A stretch of 64,000 bases of DNA from Nitrospiraceae bacterium (lineage in GTDB: Bacteria > Nitrospirota > Thermodesulfovibrionia > Thermodesulfovibrionales > UBA1546): the NCBI GenBank assembly GCA_021373015.1, contig JAJFTJ010000002.1, forward strand, positions 1 through 64,000, given 5' to 3'. The position numbers and the translations under genes were made by a program. The notes beneath the pieces were generated by a model. It worked only from the letters and a program-made list of their open reading frames with translations, had not been told where the DNA came from and searched no databases. Positions 23,614 through 33,792 of the stretch are shown one piece after another; within the stretch, counting starts at the first letter, position 1; the number at the start of each line of letters is the position of its first letter.

Positions 23614-24633
23614 TTATGGGTGTTTCAAGATATCTGCCTGAGGGATTATCTTTGAATATTCTTCATGGGTGACTGCTGAATTCCACTTGCTTGTTGTTTT
23701 CCCGATACTGATTGCTCCAAAGAACAAAATAAGAACCAAAATTGAAAATAATATTGGATTTAAAATCTTGTTTTTAGCCATTGCAATATCGAGCGCGCCT
23801 TTTGCAGGACAATAACTAACGCAAACAAGACAACCTGTGCATTCAGGAGAGCTAATTCTGACTTTTTTATCTACAGGTAGAAATGACAGACAGTTTTTCG
23901 AACACTTCCCGCAATTAATGCACGCATCTGTATTTCTCGTTATCTTTACAGGGCTAAAAAGGCTTACTGTGCCGACCAATGCTCCATATGGACATAAATA
24001 TCTGCACCAAAAGTTTCTAAAGAATAAAGAACCTATAAAAAGAATCAAGAGTGTGATAAAAGTCATAGATGTCATCTTTGTAAAAAAATAAAGCATCTTA
24101 ACATCAGCAATCTTGTAATAATCTTCGCTAAGGAATTTTAAGATATCCCCCGAATCCATTTTTATCGCGATCACATAAATAAAAAAAGAAAGAAGAAGAT
24201 ATTTTATTGCTCTCAAAGGATGATCAATGTACTTATTCATGATAATATTTCTTTTGAATATCTTTTCGCCAAGTTTAGATACAGTTTCTGATATCGCTCC
24301 AACAGGGCATATCCATCCGCAGAAACTTTTCCTGAGTATTAGCGAGGTTAAAATAGCTGCTATGAATATTACAAGCCCGGCAGGATGAATTCTGTCAAGT
24401 ATCCCTGTTGTTATCCAAAGCTTAAGAGACATTAAAGCTCCGATTGGGAGGAAACCTTCGATTGAAGGATATCTTTTGGAAAGAATATCTGTGTTGTCAA
24501 TTGTTAATCCTGGGGAATTAAAATATTCAACAAAAAGATATAGCTGATATCCTGCAAAGATTAAAAAAATCAGTATTCCCCACTGGACTGTATATCTCAT
24601 ATATCTGATATACGAACGATTGAATTTTTCCAT
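23614..24633 (-). CDS. Membrane polyferredoxin (NapH/CcoG-like 4Fe-4S protein)
   Basis: A 339-residue membrane iron-sulfur protein. Several membrane helices surround two cytoplasmic-loop motifs, CGWICPVGAISE and CRYLCPYGAL, as in NapH/YccM proteins. Two [4Fe-4S] ferredoxin sites follow: CINCGKCSKNC and CTGCLVCVSYCP. It probably moves electrons between the quinone pool or a cytoplasmic donor and a periplasmic enzyme. No nap, nos or cco partner is adjacent, so its partner is unknown. It is transcribed divergently from the DUF1015 gene. Confidence 0.85.
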   Translation of the reverse strand: MEKFNRSYIRYMRYTVQWGILIFLIFAGYQLYLFVEYFNSPGLTIDNTDILSKRYPSIEGFLPIGALMSLKLWITTGILDRIHPAGLVIFIAAILTSLILRKSFCGWICPVGAISETVSKLGEKIFKRNIIMNKYIDHPLRAIKYLLLSFFIYVIAIKMDSGDILKFLSEDYYKIADVKMLYFFTKMTSMTFITLLILFIGSLFFRNFWCRYLCPYGALVGTVSLFSPVKITRNTDACINCGKCSKNCLSFLPVDKKVRISSPECTGCLVCVSYCPAKGALDIAMAKNKILNPILFSILVLILFFGAISIGKTTSKWNSAVTHEEYSKIIPQADILKHP

Positions 24634-24781
24634 ATGAGCTATGATAAACTTTTTTTAATTCTAAAAACATGATTTTTATCAGAAAAACAATAGCAGAATA
24701 ATATGTTTAGAAAATATGGCAATTAAATAATATCATGTGCTAAAATAATCAGAATTTTTTATCGCTTTTCCGTGGGGAAAT

Positions 24782-27053
<2,272 letters not shown>

Positions 27054-27054
27054 G

Positions 27055-28308
27055 ATGATTAAGAAGAACAACAATAATAATCATAATCCTAATGCGCCTA
27101 TTATCGATGTTCTTGGCAAACTGACAATAGAAGAGCTGAATATAAAAGGAAAGAGGATATTTATAAGGGCAGACTTTAATGTTCCTCTTGATGATAATCT
27201 CAGCATCACAGACGACAGAAGAATACGCTCAACACTTCCCACAATCGACTATGCAATAGACGAAGGCGCAAAGATAATAATCGGCTCTCATCTTGGAAGA
27301 CCAAAGGGCAAGGTTGATCCCAGATTTTCTCTTGCGCCTGTGGCAAAAAGACTTCAGAGGCTTCTTGGCAAAGAAGTTACATTTGCGCATGACTGTATAG
27401 GTCCGCAGGTCGAAAGCCTTGTATCAAAAATGAAGGAAGGCGACGTTGTTCTTCTTGAGAATCTGAGATTCCATCCAGGTGAAGAAAAAAACGATCCTGA
27501 ATTTTCGAAATCTCTTGCAAAACTCGCAGATTTTTATGTGAATGATGCATTTGGAGCTGCGCACAGGGCTCATGCGTCGACTGCAGGGATAGCAAAACTT
27601 CTTCCATCTGCAGCGGGATTTCTGATGAGAAAAGAGATTGAATATCTAAAAGGCACGATTCAAAATCCTGTCAGACCGCTCGTTGCCGTGCTTGGAGGAG
27701 CAAAGGTTTCAGGAAAGATTGGAGTGTTAGAAAATCTTGTTGATAAAGTTGATAAGGTTATAGTCGGCGGCGGAATGGCTTATACATTTATAAGAGCGAT
27801 GGGTTATGAAGTAGGCGATTCTCTGGTTGAAGATGATATGCTTGATTTTGCAGAGAAGATACGAAACAAACTCATAAAAAACAATGTAAAGTTTTATCTG
27901 CCTGTAGACAGCGTTATTGCCCAGACAATTGAGGCTGGCGCAGAGACAAAACTTGTTACAACGCAGGAGATACCAAAAGGATGGAGGGCGCTTGATATCG
28001 GCCCCGCATCAGCAAAACTTTTTTCAGAGGCTATTCAGGATGCAAAGACGATAATCTGGAACGGCCCGATGGGTGTGTTTGAGATGGATGCATTTTCAAG
28101 AGGGACATTTGCTGTAGCGCGCGCAGTTGCCGATGCATATGCATTAACAATAGTCGGAGGCGGAGATACTGACCTTGCTGTTCATAGGGCAGGCGTATCA
28201 GACGCCATATCATTTATATCAACAGGGGGCGGAGCATCGCTCCAGCTTCTTGAAGGCAAAGAGCTTCCGGGCATAGCGGCTTTGACAGACAGAAAAAAAG
28301 AAGAATAA
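27055..28308 (+). CDS. pgk: Phosphoglycerate kinase with Asn-rich N-terminal extension
   Basis: Glycolytic kinase, 417 residues. [58 protein letters not shown] and [14 protein letters not shown] are all in place. ATG 27055 is one base after the gap stop; a TTG at 27037 inside gap is a worse alternative. The first about 20 residues ([16 protein letters not shown]) are an unusual asparagine-rich extension; normal Pgk starts close to the [15 protein letters not shown] segment. tRNA-Val begins 8 nt after its stop. Confidence 0.95.
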   Translation: MIKKNNNNNHNPNAPIIDVLGKLTIEELNIKGKRIFIRADFNVPLDDNLSITDDRRIRSTLPTIDYAIDEGAKIIIGSHLGRPKGKVDPRFSLAPVAKRLQRLLGKEVTFAHDCIGPQVESLVSKMKEGDVVLLENLRFHPGEEKNDPEFSKSLAKLADFYVNDAFGAAHRAHASTAGIAKLLPSAAGFLMRKEIEYLKGTIQNPVRPLVAVLGGAKVSGKIGVLENLVDKVDKVIVGGGMAYTFIRAMGYEVGDSLVEDDMLDFAEKIRNKLIKNNVKFYLPVDSVIAQTIEAGAETKLVTTQEIPKGWRALDIGPASAKLFSEAIQDAKTIIWNGPMGVFEMDAFSRGTFAVARAVADAYALTIVGGGDTDLAVHRAGVSDAISFISTGGGASLQLLEGKELPGIAALTDRKKEE

Positions 28309-28316
28309 TTTCGGAA

Positions 28317-28391
28317 GGGCGATTAGCTCAGTGGTAGAGCGCTTCCTTCACACGGAAGAGGCCGTAAGTTCGATCCTTACATCGCCTACCA
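28317..28391 (+). tRNA. tRNA-Val (anticodon CAC), CCA encoded
   Basis: The cloverleaf is complete. The acceptor arms 28317-28323 and 28381-28387 pair (one G-U). The D stem is GCTC/GAGC, and the anticodon stem CTTCC/GGAAG closes the loop TTCACAC with anticodon CAC. The T arm is GTAAG-TTCGATC-CTTAC. Discriminator A and genomic CCA end at 28391. It reads GUG codons. Its 3' half serves as the left repeat of the adjoining insertion. Confidence 0.96.
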
Positions 28392-28392
28392 T
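28347..28392 (+). repeat. Left attachment-site repeat (tRNA-Val 3' half)
   Basis: From the anticodon loop to one base past CCA this stretch recurs at 29954-29999: 44 of 46 positions match and the last 32 (28361-28392) are identical. Confidence 0.85.
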
Positions 28393-28435
28393 ATACTTTG
28401 TTTTTGCCTTCTCATAATTTTGTATCAATTATTTT

Positions 28436-28645
28436 CTAGTCCCAATCCCATAAACCATGTTGAACATTACTGGTTTTATTCGTTGAAGCTGAATTTAACT
28501 TATTTTTAACAGTCAATTTGGTTTGAACAGTTTTAATGGTTAAATCCAAATTATAATTTTCTTTTGCTCTGCAACGACTTTTAATTGTCAAAGTAGAATG
28601 AACCATTTTGCATATTCTAGAATTTATAAGCTCTGTTTTCGTCAT
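28436..28645 (-). CDS. Hypothetical 69-residue protein of the tRNA-Val element
   Basis: No family recognised. Evidence for reality is a good ribosome binding site (GGGGAG, 5 nt before ATG) and ATGA overlap with a preceding 22-codon ORF that has its own site. The protein has three spaced copies of a short pattern (TLTIKS, DLTIKT, KLTVKN) and an acidic aromatic end (HGLWDWD). It is basic in the middle and has no signal peptide or membrane segment. It could be a small toxin, antitoxin or precursor peptide; the sequence does not decide. Confidence 0.4.
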   Translation of the reverse strand: MTKTELINSRICKMVHSTLTIKSRCRAKENYNLDLTIKTVQTKLTVKNKLNSASTNKTSNVQHGLWDWD

Positions 28646-28710
28646 ACAATCTCCCCTTCATTCTTACAGAAAGCAACTATTGTTGCATTTTCAAGGATGG
28701 TTTCTTCCAT
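28642..28710 (-). CDS. Hypothetical 22-residue ORF coupled to the 69-residue ORF
   Basis: The ORF encodes MEETILENATIVAFCKNEGE plus two residues. An AGGGGAA ribosome binding site lies 5 nt before the ATG. Its TGA overlaps the next ATG (ATGA), and its last codons contain the ribosome binding site of the following gene, as in translationally coupled pairs. It may act as a leader peptide or a tiny protein. Short length keeps confidence low. Confidence 0.3.
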   Translation of the reverse strand: MEETILENATIVAFCKNEGEIV

Positions 28711-28896
28711 AACTATTCCCCTATTAATTCGAACTTTATTCTCATTTTTATGCTATGCAATATGATAGCGTTTTGAATTGCGAAAGGTTGGAGACAACCC
28801 TTTAGTCAGCTGTTCAGAAAAAACGAAAAAACGTTTAAAATCAACTAGGGAATTTTTAAATGCAGGAAAATATCACAACAAAACAGGAAATTTTTG

Positions 28897-29676
28897 TCAC
28901 ATCTTTGGCGGTGAGAAATCACAAGAATTTTTGAGGTAATTTCTAAGTTCTTCTAAAATAGAATTTGTAGGTTTATTTTTAAATAAAACCATAAATTTTT
29001 TTCTAAATTTTTCATGTTGTTTTGTTATGTCTCCTACAATGGGTGATTTTTCAATGATGCTTCTTATACGCAAATCAAAATTAAAAAATAGGTCTAGACT
29101 TTTACATAAAGGCAAGGAACTGGCAAGTCTCCTTTTCTGACTCTTATAAAAGAAATGAAAAAATTCCCATTCAGCAAGTTTTTCTTTGTAGGCAATCTGC
29201 TTTGATAGATTTACAGGCATCATCGGGAATTCTTTTTTTAATCTAGAGAGTATCTTCTTGGGATACTTTTTATTCATGCCAAAGTATTTTGCTATTTCAG
29301 ATATTCCAAGTATGCAGTTTCTTTTTATCTTGTTAATGTCTTTTTTAAGCATATAAGAGCGATTTCTCATAAGGTCTTCCCTTATATAATCATCAAAAAA
29401 GCCATATCGTTTCATTTTTCTTATAAATGCTATTCTATTTGCTTCGGATATTGTTGTCTTGCTCCTTTCAGCTTTTCTTGGGTTGCTCTGTATAGAAAAT
29501 ATCTTGCATAAATTTTTATAACCGTAAACTTTTTGTTGTCTATTTTCTTGTCTACGTTTTTCGTAAAATTCATTGAGATATTTAATGTACTGAGGAGAAA
29601 AACCAAAATAGTCTTTCCCATCTGTTACATGCTTGTTGAAAATCTTTCTTGAAGGAAATCCGCTAACCTTTCTCAT
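28897..29676 (-). CDS. Basic hypothetical protein of the tRNA-Val element
   Basis: A 259-residue, lysine- and arginine-rich protein with no signal peptide or membrane helix. The segment CILGISEIAKYFGMNKKYP followed by KKILSRLKKEFPMMP looks like a helix-turn-helix, and the overall charge suggests nucleic-acid binding. I do not recognise the family, and the tyrosine-recombinase residues are absent. The upstream ribosome binding site is weak (AGAGTGG). It is AT-rich like the rest of the element. It may be an element-encoded DNA-binding or maintenance protein, or cargo. Confidence 0.6.
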   Translation of the reverse strand: MRKVSGFPSRKIFNKHVTDGKDYFGFSPQYIKYLNEFYEKRRQENRQQKVYGYKNLCKIFSIQSNPRKAERSKTTISEANRIAFIRKMKRYGFFDDYIREDLMRNRSYMLKKDINKIKRNCILGISEIAKYFGMNKKYPKKILSRLKKEFPMMPVNLSKQIAYKEKLAEWEFFHFFYKSQKRRLASSLPLCKSLDLFFNFDLRIRSIIEKSPIVGDITKQHEKFRKKFMVLFKNKPTNSILEELRNYLKNSCDFSPPKM

Positions 29677-29738
29677 TTTTCTGCCACTCTTTTTTTGTGG
29701 TTTGCTCCTGCTCCAATAAATTGAAGTTTATTTAGGGG

Positions 29739-29759
29739 AAGGTGTAGGAGTTACACCTT
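29739..29759. other. 8-bp hairpin upstream of the element's 259-codon gene
   Basis: AAGGTGTA at 29739-29746 pairs perfectly with TACACCTT at 29752-29759 around a 5-nt loop. No T run follows on either strand. It lies 63 nt before the start of the 259-residue ORF and may be a protein-binding or regulatory site. Confidence 0.35.
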
Positions 29760-29953
29760 GTCAGCCTATATTGCCTATCTTCTAAAATTATAACGCTTTA
29801 TGCTTCAAAATATAATCCTTAACTGCCTCAGCTGAATTGTACTGTTCTTGTATAGTAGACAAGCAAAAAATAGGGAAAAGGGCAAAACGCCTTTTCTATT
29901 AATTTGCAAAGATTTGGGAAAACTTGGTATGTGGAATAATTGTTACAGGATAA

Positions 29954-29999
29954 TTCACACGGAAAAAGCCGTAAGTTCGATCCTTACATCGCCTACCAT
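29954..29999 (+). repeat. Right attachment-site repeat (partial tRNA-Val copy)
   Basis: A copy of the 3' 46 bp of the tRNA-Val region with two G-to-A differences in the anticodon-stem/variable part. The D arm and 5' acceptor strand are absent, so it is not a functional tRNA. It ends 11 bp before the moaA stop codon. Confidence 0.85.
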
Positions 30000-30010
30000 T
30001 TAAAATTTTT

Positions 30011-31000
30011 TTATCCGCCGATCTGTGACATTGTGCGGATGAGTTTTAAGGTTTTACTGCTGCTGTTGATATTATGCTTTTCGGGTTTTACTGCTATTGC
30101 AAGATTCAGAAGTCTTCTGGTTTCTTCTTCAATGTTTGTTCCTCTTAATGCAGGCTTAAGGTCGATTTCTGTCTCGGAAAAAAGACAAGGCCTTAGTTTA
30201 CCATCAGCTGTGAGCCTTAGACGATTGCATTCCTCGCAAAAGTGATGTGTTATTGCGCTTATAAAACCTACGACGCCTTTTGCATTTTCTATCCTGAAAT
30301 ATTTTGAAGGCCCGTTCTTTCTAACCTTAACAGGAGTGATTCTGCCGATCTTTTCTACTTCGGACATTATCTCATTGCACGGAACATATTTTTCAGGACT
30401 CCAGAATCCGTCTTTTCCAAACGGCATAAATTCGATGAATCTTACATGACAATCTCTGTCAATAGTTAATCTTGCAAAGTCCTGTATCTCATCAGCATTA
30501 ATATTTCGGATTGGTATCATATTTATCTTAATGGGCAGAAGACCTGCCTTTCTTGCAGCTTCAAGTCCTTTAAAAACAACATTTATGTCGCCAAGTCTTG
30601 TTATTTCTTTGTAACGCTCAGGTTTCAGAGTGTCAAGGCTGACATTGACCCTGTCAACGCCTGAATCTGCCAGCGCTTGTGCATATTTTTCCAGCAGAAT
30701 TCCATTTGTAGTGATGCTAAGATCTTCTATGCCTGCAATTTTTTTTATTTCGGATGTTAATGATGTCACATCTTTTCTTGCGAGAGGCTCTCCGCCTGTT
30801 ATCCTGATTTTTTTCACGCCAAGTTCAACAGCAGCTTTTATAACCCTGATGATCTCTTCATAAGAAAGAATGTCTTTATGCTCGATCGGATTGATTCCTT
30901 CTGAAGGCATACAGTATACACAGCGCAGGTTGCACCTGTCTGTGATCGAAATGCGCATGTAATCGATGACTCTGTTGAATCTGTCTTTTAGGCCTGACAT
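30011..31000 (-). CDS. moaA: GTP 3',8-cyclase MoaA (molybdenum cofactor biosynthesis)
   Basis: Radical SAM enzyme that starts molybdopterin synthesis from GTP, acting with MoaC. The first cluster site is ITDRCNLRCVYC (Cys23, 27, 30); the second is CEECNRLRLTADGKLRPC near residue 260. The C-terminal double glycine (QIGG), needed for activity in the family, is intact. 329 residues is normal. It begins 3 nt after cpoB, so it is read from the tol-pal transcript, an unusual position; moaC is not in the window. It would serve the molybdenum enzyme SorA. Confidence 0.95.
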   Translation of the reverse strand: MSGLKDRFNRVIDYMRISITDRCNLRCVYCMPSEGINPIEHKDILSYEEIIRVIKAAVELGVKKIRITGGEPLARKDVTSLTSEIKKIAGIEDLSITTNGILLEKYAQALADSGVDRVNVSLDTLKPERYKEITRLGDINVVFKGLEAARKAGLLPIKINMIPIRNINADEIQDFARLTIDRDCHVRFIEFMPFGKDGFWSPEKYVPCNEIMSEVEKIGRITPVKVRKNGPSKYFRIENAKGVVGFISAITHHFCEECNRLRLTADGKLRPCLFSETEIDLKPALRGTNIEEETRRLLNLAIAVKPEKHNINSSSKTLKLIRTMSQIGG

Positions 31001-31003
31001 TTT

Positions 31004-31873
31004 CTAGCGGCTTTTCTTTGCTGATGGTTTGTTTATTTCATCGAGTTTTTTCTTTGCAATGCCTGCTTCTTTGGACTTGGGATATTTTGTCCTTAACTGC
31101 TCAAAGATGCCTTTTGCAGCTTTTTTGTCTGTCATTTCCAGGAATGCCAGTCCCTGTTTGAGCATTGCGCCGGGACACTTGTCACTTTTCGGATATTTTT
31201 TTATTAGTGCATCATATTCAACAATTGCTCCTGCATAGTCCTCTTCTGCGTAAAGCGTCTCTGCGATCCAGAACTGAGCATTTGCCGCAAGATTATCTTT
31301 TGGATGTTGCTTAAGAAATGTTTCGAATTTTGCACGTGAGTCTTTATATTTTTTCTCTTTGTAGAGGTTATATGCTGATTCATAAAGTTTCTTAGGTTCT
31401 TTTGCATCAGTGGTTTTTGTTTCTGTTGAAGCTGTTTCTTCTCCATCAGCTTTTTTTTCTTCAGATATTTCGGTTTTGTTTTTTTGGGTGTCTGTACCTG
31501 ATTTTGAAGAAGTTTTTGGCTGCATCTCTTTTATCTGATTCTCAAGCGCAGTGATCTGTGCGCGCAATACTTCTATTTCCGAGGTCATTTTCTTGAGAGA
31601 ATTATCCTGATTATATTTGTTTTCGTCGAATCTCCCTGTAAGGGTCTGAAGGTCTTTTGATACGGATGAGACCTCAGAGCGGAGCGTGGCTCCGCTCTCT
31701 CTCATTGCATTAAAAGATTCATCTTTGTTTAATTTGAGATCAGAGGCCTGTTTCTGAAGTTCATAGATATCCCTTTTCAGCTGGTTAATTTCAGCTCTGA
31801 GCATAGACATATCGCTCACTGACGCACACCCTATGATGAGCAGAAGCGGCATAAGAAGGAATATCTTTTTCAC
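31004..31873 (-). CDS. cpoB: Tol-Pal system coordinator CpoB (YbgF), lipoprotein form
   Basis: CpoB links the Tol-Pal machine with peptidoglycan synthesis. Its 289 residues have an N-terminal signal with lipobox LLIIGCAS (Cys16), a long coiled coil (about 25-120), a charged linker and TPR repeats in the C-terminal half (YESAYNLYKEKKYKDSRAKF, NAQFWIAETLYAEEDYAGAI). E. coli CpoB is a soluble periplasmic protein, so the lipobox is a difference. It follows pal by 32 nt in the tol-pal operon. Confidence 0.9.
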   Translation of the reverse strand: MKKIFLLMPLLLIIGCASVSDMSMLRAEINQLKRDIYELQKQASDLKLNKDESFNAMRESGATLRSEVSSVSKDLQTLTGRFDENKYNQDNSLKKMTSEIEVLRAQITALENQIKEMQPKTSSKSGTDTQKNKTEISEEKKADGEETASTETKTTDAKEPKKLYESAYNLYKEKKYKDSRAKFETFLKQHPKDNLAANAQFWIAETLYAEEDYAGAIVEYDALIKKYPKSDKCPGAMLKQGLAFLEMTDKKAAKGIFEQLRTKYPKSKEAGIAKKKLDEINKPSAKKSR

Positions 31874-31905
31874 TTTATTCTCCTGATGGTCTTAAGATCG
31901 TTTAT

Positions 31906-32424
31906 TTATTTTGCTACTTTAAACTCAACTCTTCTGTTCTCCTGCCAGCACCCTTCTGTTTTTTCTGTGCAGAGAGGTTTCTCTTTGCCAAAGCTTATTG
32001 TGCTTAGCATGTTCTTACTTGTGCCGAGTGATACAAGATAATCTCTCACTGACTTTGCTCTCTTTTCTCCAAGTGCCAGGTTGTATTCGTTTGTGCCTCT
32101 CTCGTCACAATTTCCTTCGAGAACTATCTTTGCTGTTTTGTTGCTGATTGCCCAGTCTGCAACACTCTTGAGAGTTGGTTTTGCATCACTTCTGATGTTG
32201 TATTTGTCGAAATCAAAAAGAACATTACTAAACATGGAACCTGCGGCAGACTCTTTTACAGCCATTGTCTCAACTTTTGGAGCTTCAACCTTTTTTTCGC
32301 CTTCAACAGCTTTCTGGGTTGTTGCCGGCTGTTCAGGAGCAGTTGAAACTTTCTTCTGCTGCGCACAACCTGCAAATGCAATTACTAAAAATAAAGCAAA
32401 TACCAAAGCTGAAAATCTCTTCAT
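31906..32424 (-). CDS. pal: Peptidoglycan-associated lipoprotein Pal
   Basis: Outer-membrane lipoprotein that binds peptidoglycan. Lipobox AFAGC (Cys20) follows the signal sequence. The OmpA-like domain occupies the C-terminal 110 residues, with LEGNCDERGTNEYNLALGEK holding the diaminopimelate-binding Asp and Arg. Length 172 matches the family. It lies between tolB and cpoB in the standard order. The ribosome binding site is AAGGGAGGG. Confidence 0.95.
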   Translation of the reverse strand: MKRFSALVFALFLVIAFAGCAQQKKVSTAPEQPATTQKAVEGEKKVEAPKVETMAVKESAAGSMFSNVLFDFDKYNIRSDAKPTLKSVADWAISNKTAKIVLEGNCDERGTNEYNLALGEKRAKSVRDYLVSLGTSKNMLSTISFGKEKPLCTEKTEGCWQENRRVEFKVAK

Positions 32425-32499
32425 AATAAACCCTCCCTTATTTTATGAAATATGTAGCCTGAGTTATTACAAACTCACCAATGACTACTGTATAACAAT

Positions 32500-33792
32500 T
32501 TAATTAGGAGACCACCTCGGACCGGTTGCCTTTAACCAAGCTGGTGTAATCCTTTTCTGGATCTCCCCATTATCCCGCATTATATATATGCCGGTTGCGC
32601 CGTCCCTGTCTGACGAGAATATTATAAACCTTCCGTTAGGAGAAAATGAAGGGTCTTCGTTGTTGCCTATGTTGGTAAGTCTTGTTAGTCCCGAACCTTC
32701 AGGCTTGACAGTAAAGATATGATGTTTTCCTTCAAATCTGCCTACAAACACAATGTTGTCGCCAACTGGCGACCAGATAGGCGATGTATTATAATTTCCT
32801 TCGAAGGTGATTCGTCTCACATCATAGCCGTTTTTTTCCATAATATATATCTGAGGTGTTCCGCCTCTGTCAGAGACAAAGGCAATCTTTTTACCGTCTG
32901 GCGAGAATGAAGGCGAGATTTCTATCCATCGTGTTAAAGAAATCTTTGTGATCTTGAATTTAGAAAGCTTCAATGTATAAATGCCATAATCCTCGTCTTT
33001 TGATGAAGCAAAAACTATCTCATCTCCTTCAGGTGAAAAATTGCCTGTTATATTCAGACCTATAGAATTAAATATGCTTCTTTCTGTCATCTTTGTAAAG
33101 TCTAGCAGATATATGCCCCATTGTATGCCTCGCTGTGATGAATATACAATCCGAGTGCCGTCTTTTGACCAGTGAGGAGCAAGGACGAAATTTCCCCTAA
33201 TGCCAAGACGCTTTATGTTTGAACCGTCCCAGTCCATGATATAAAGTCCTTTTTTGCCTTCATCTTCAGCAACAAAGGCGATTTTTGTTGTGAATATGCC
33301 TTCCTCGCCGGTGATCTGTTTATATAGATCATTTGCAATAGAATGAGCAACTTCTCTAAGAACAGTTTTTTTGCCTTCATATTTTTTCTTTAAAATTTCT
33401 TTTCCATCAGTAACATCGTATAGCGCAACATTTATTGTTAGGTCCTGATCTCCGGTTACGGTTCCTTTAACAACTGTCTCAGCGCCTATTATGCTCCAGT
33501 TCTCGGGATTAAACGGATGAGTTGATTCTTCGATATATTTTTTTCTGTCAATACACAGGAAAAATCCAGTGAACTCAAGGTCAGCTTTTATTATGTCTGA
33601 TATTGCCTTTCCTTCACTGCCTGTGAATTCAGAAATTGCTATAGGAAGCTTTCTCATGCCCGGGGAATTTATATCAATGTAAGTCTTTGCCTCGCTTTTG
33701 GAGATCAAGAAGTTAAAACATAAAAATGAAATAAGAACAATCAGCGCTAAATTTTTTAAATTCAAATTCATAGTTTTTAATTTATTTATCAT
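32500..33792 (-). CDS. tolB: Tol-Pal system beta-propeller protein TolB
   Basis: Periplasmic partner of Pal, 430 residues. The signal sequence (LALIVLISFLCFNFLISKSEA) is followed by an N-terminal alpha/beta domain (about 45-160) and a six-bladed propeller whose blades repeat the pattern SPDGKKIAFVSDRGGTPQIY. The start at 33792 overlaps the tolA-like gene by 4 nt; the Met at codon 8 is an alternative that leaves a shorter signal peptide. Confidence 0.95.
   Translation of the reverse strand: MINKLKTMNLNLKNLALIVLISFLCFNFLISKSEAKTYIDINSPGMRKLPIAISEFTGSEGKAISDIIKADLEFTGFFLCIDRKKYIEESTHPFNPENWSIIGAETVVKGTVTGDQDLTINVALYDVTDGKEILKKKYEGKKTVLREVAHSIANDLYKQITGEEGIFTTKIAFVAEDEGKKGLYIMDWDGSNIKRLGIRGNFVLAPHWSKDGTRIVYSSQRGIQWGIYLLDFTKMTERSIFNSIGLNITGNFSPEGDEIVFASSKDEDYGIYTLKLSKFKITKISLTRWIEISPSFSPDGKKIAFVSDRGGTPQIYIMEKNGYDVRRITFEGNYNTSPIWSPVGDNIVFVGRFEGKHHIFTVKPEGSGLTRLTNIGNNEDPSFSPNGRFIIFSSDRDGATGIYIMRDNGEIQKRITPAWLKATGPRWSPN

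Larger units (their letters stand above)
28347..29999. mobile_element. 1.6 kb tRNA-Val-integrated element without recognised integrase
   Basis: The stretch between tRNA-Val and moaA is bounded by a direct repeat of the tRNA 3' half (period 1607 bp), the classic footprint of site-specific integration by a tyrosine recombinase. The inside is visibly more AT-rich than the flanks and holds only three reverse-strand ORFs: 22, 69 and 259 codons. None has the R...HxxR...Y pattern of a tyrosine recombinase or a serine-recombinase motif. It is either the remnant of a larger island or a small non-autonomous element mobilised in trans. Stretches 28711-28896 and 29677-29953 hold no clear gene; the latter has a hairpin and a possible relict frame. 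Confidence 0.75.

Noticed and set aside
28897-29676. The 259-residue element protein as the integrase
   Set aside because: No tyrosine-recombinase R...HxxR...Y box and no serine-recombinase motif; only H-xxx-R is present, in the wrong spacing.
29954-29998. A second tRNA gene
   Set aside because: Only the anticodon loop to CCA is present; the 5' acceptor strand and D arm are missing and the anticodon stem is broken by two changes.
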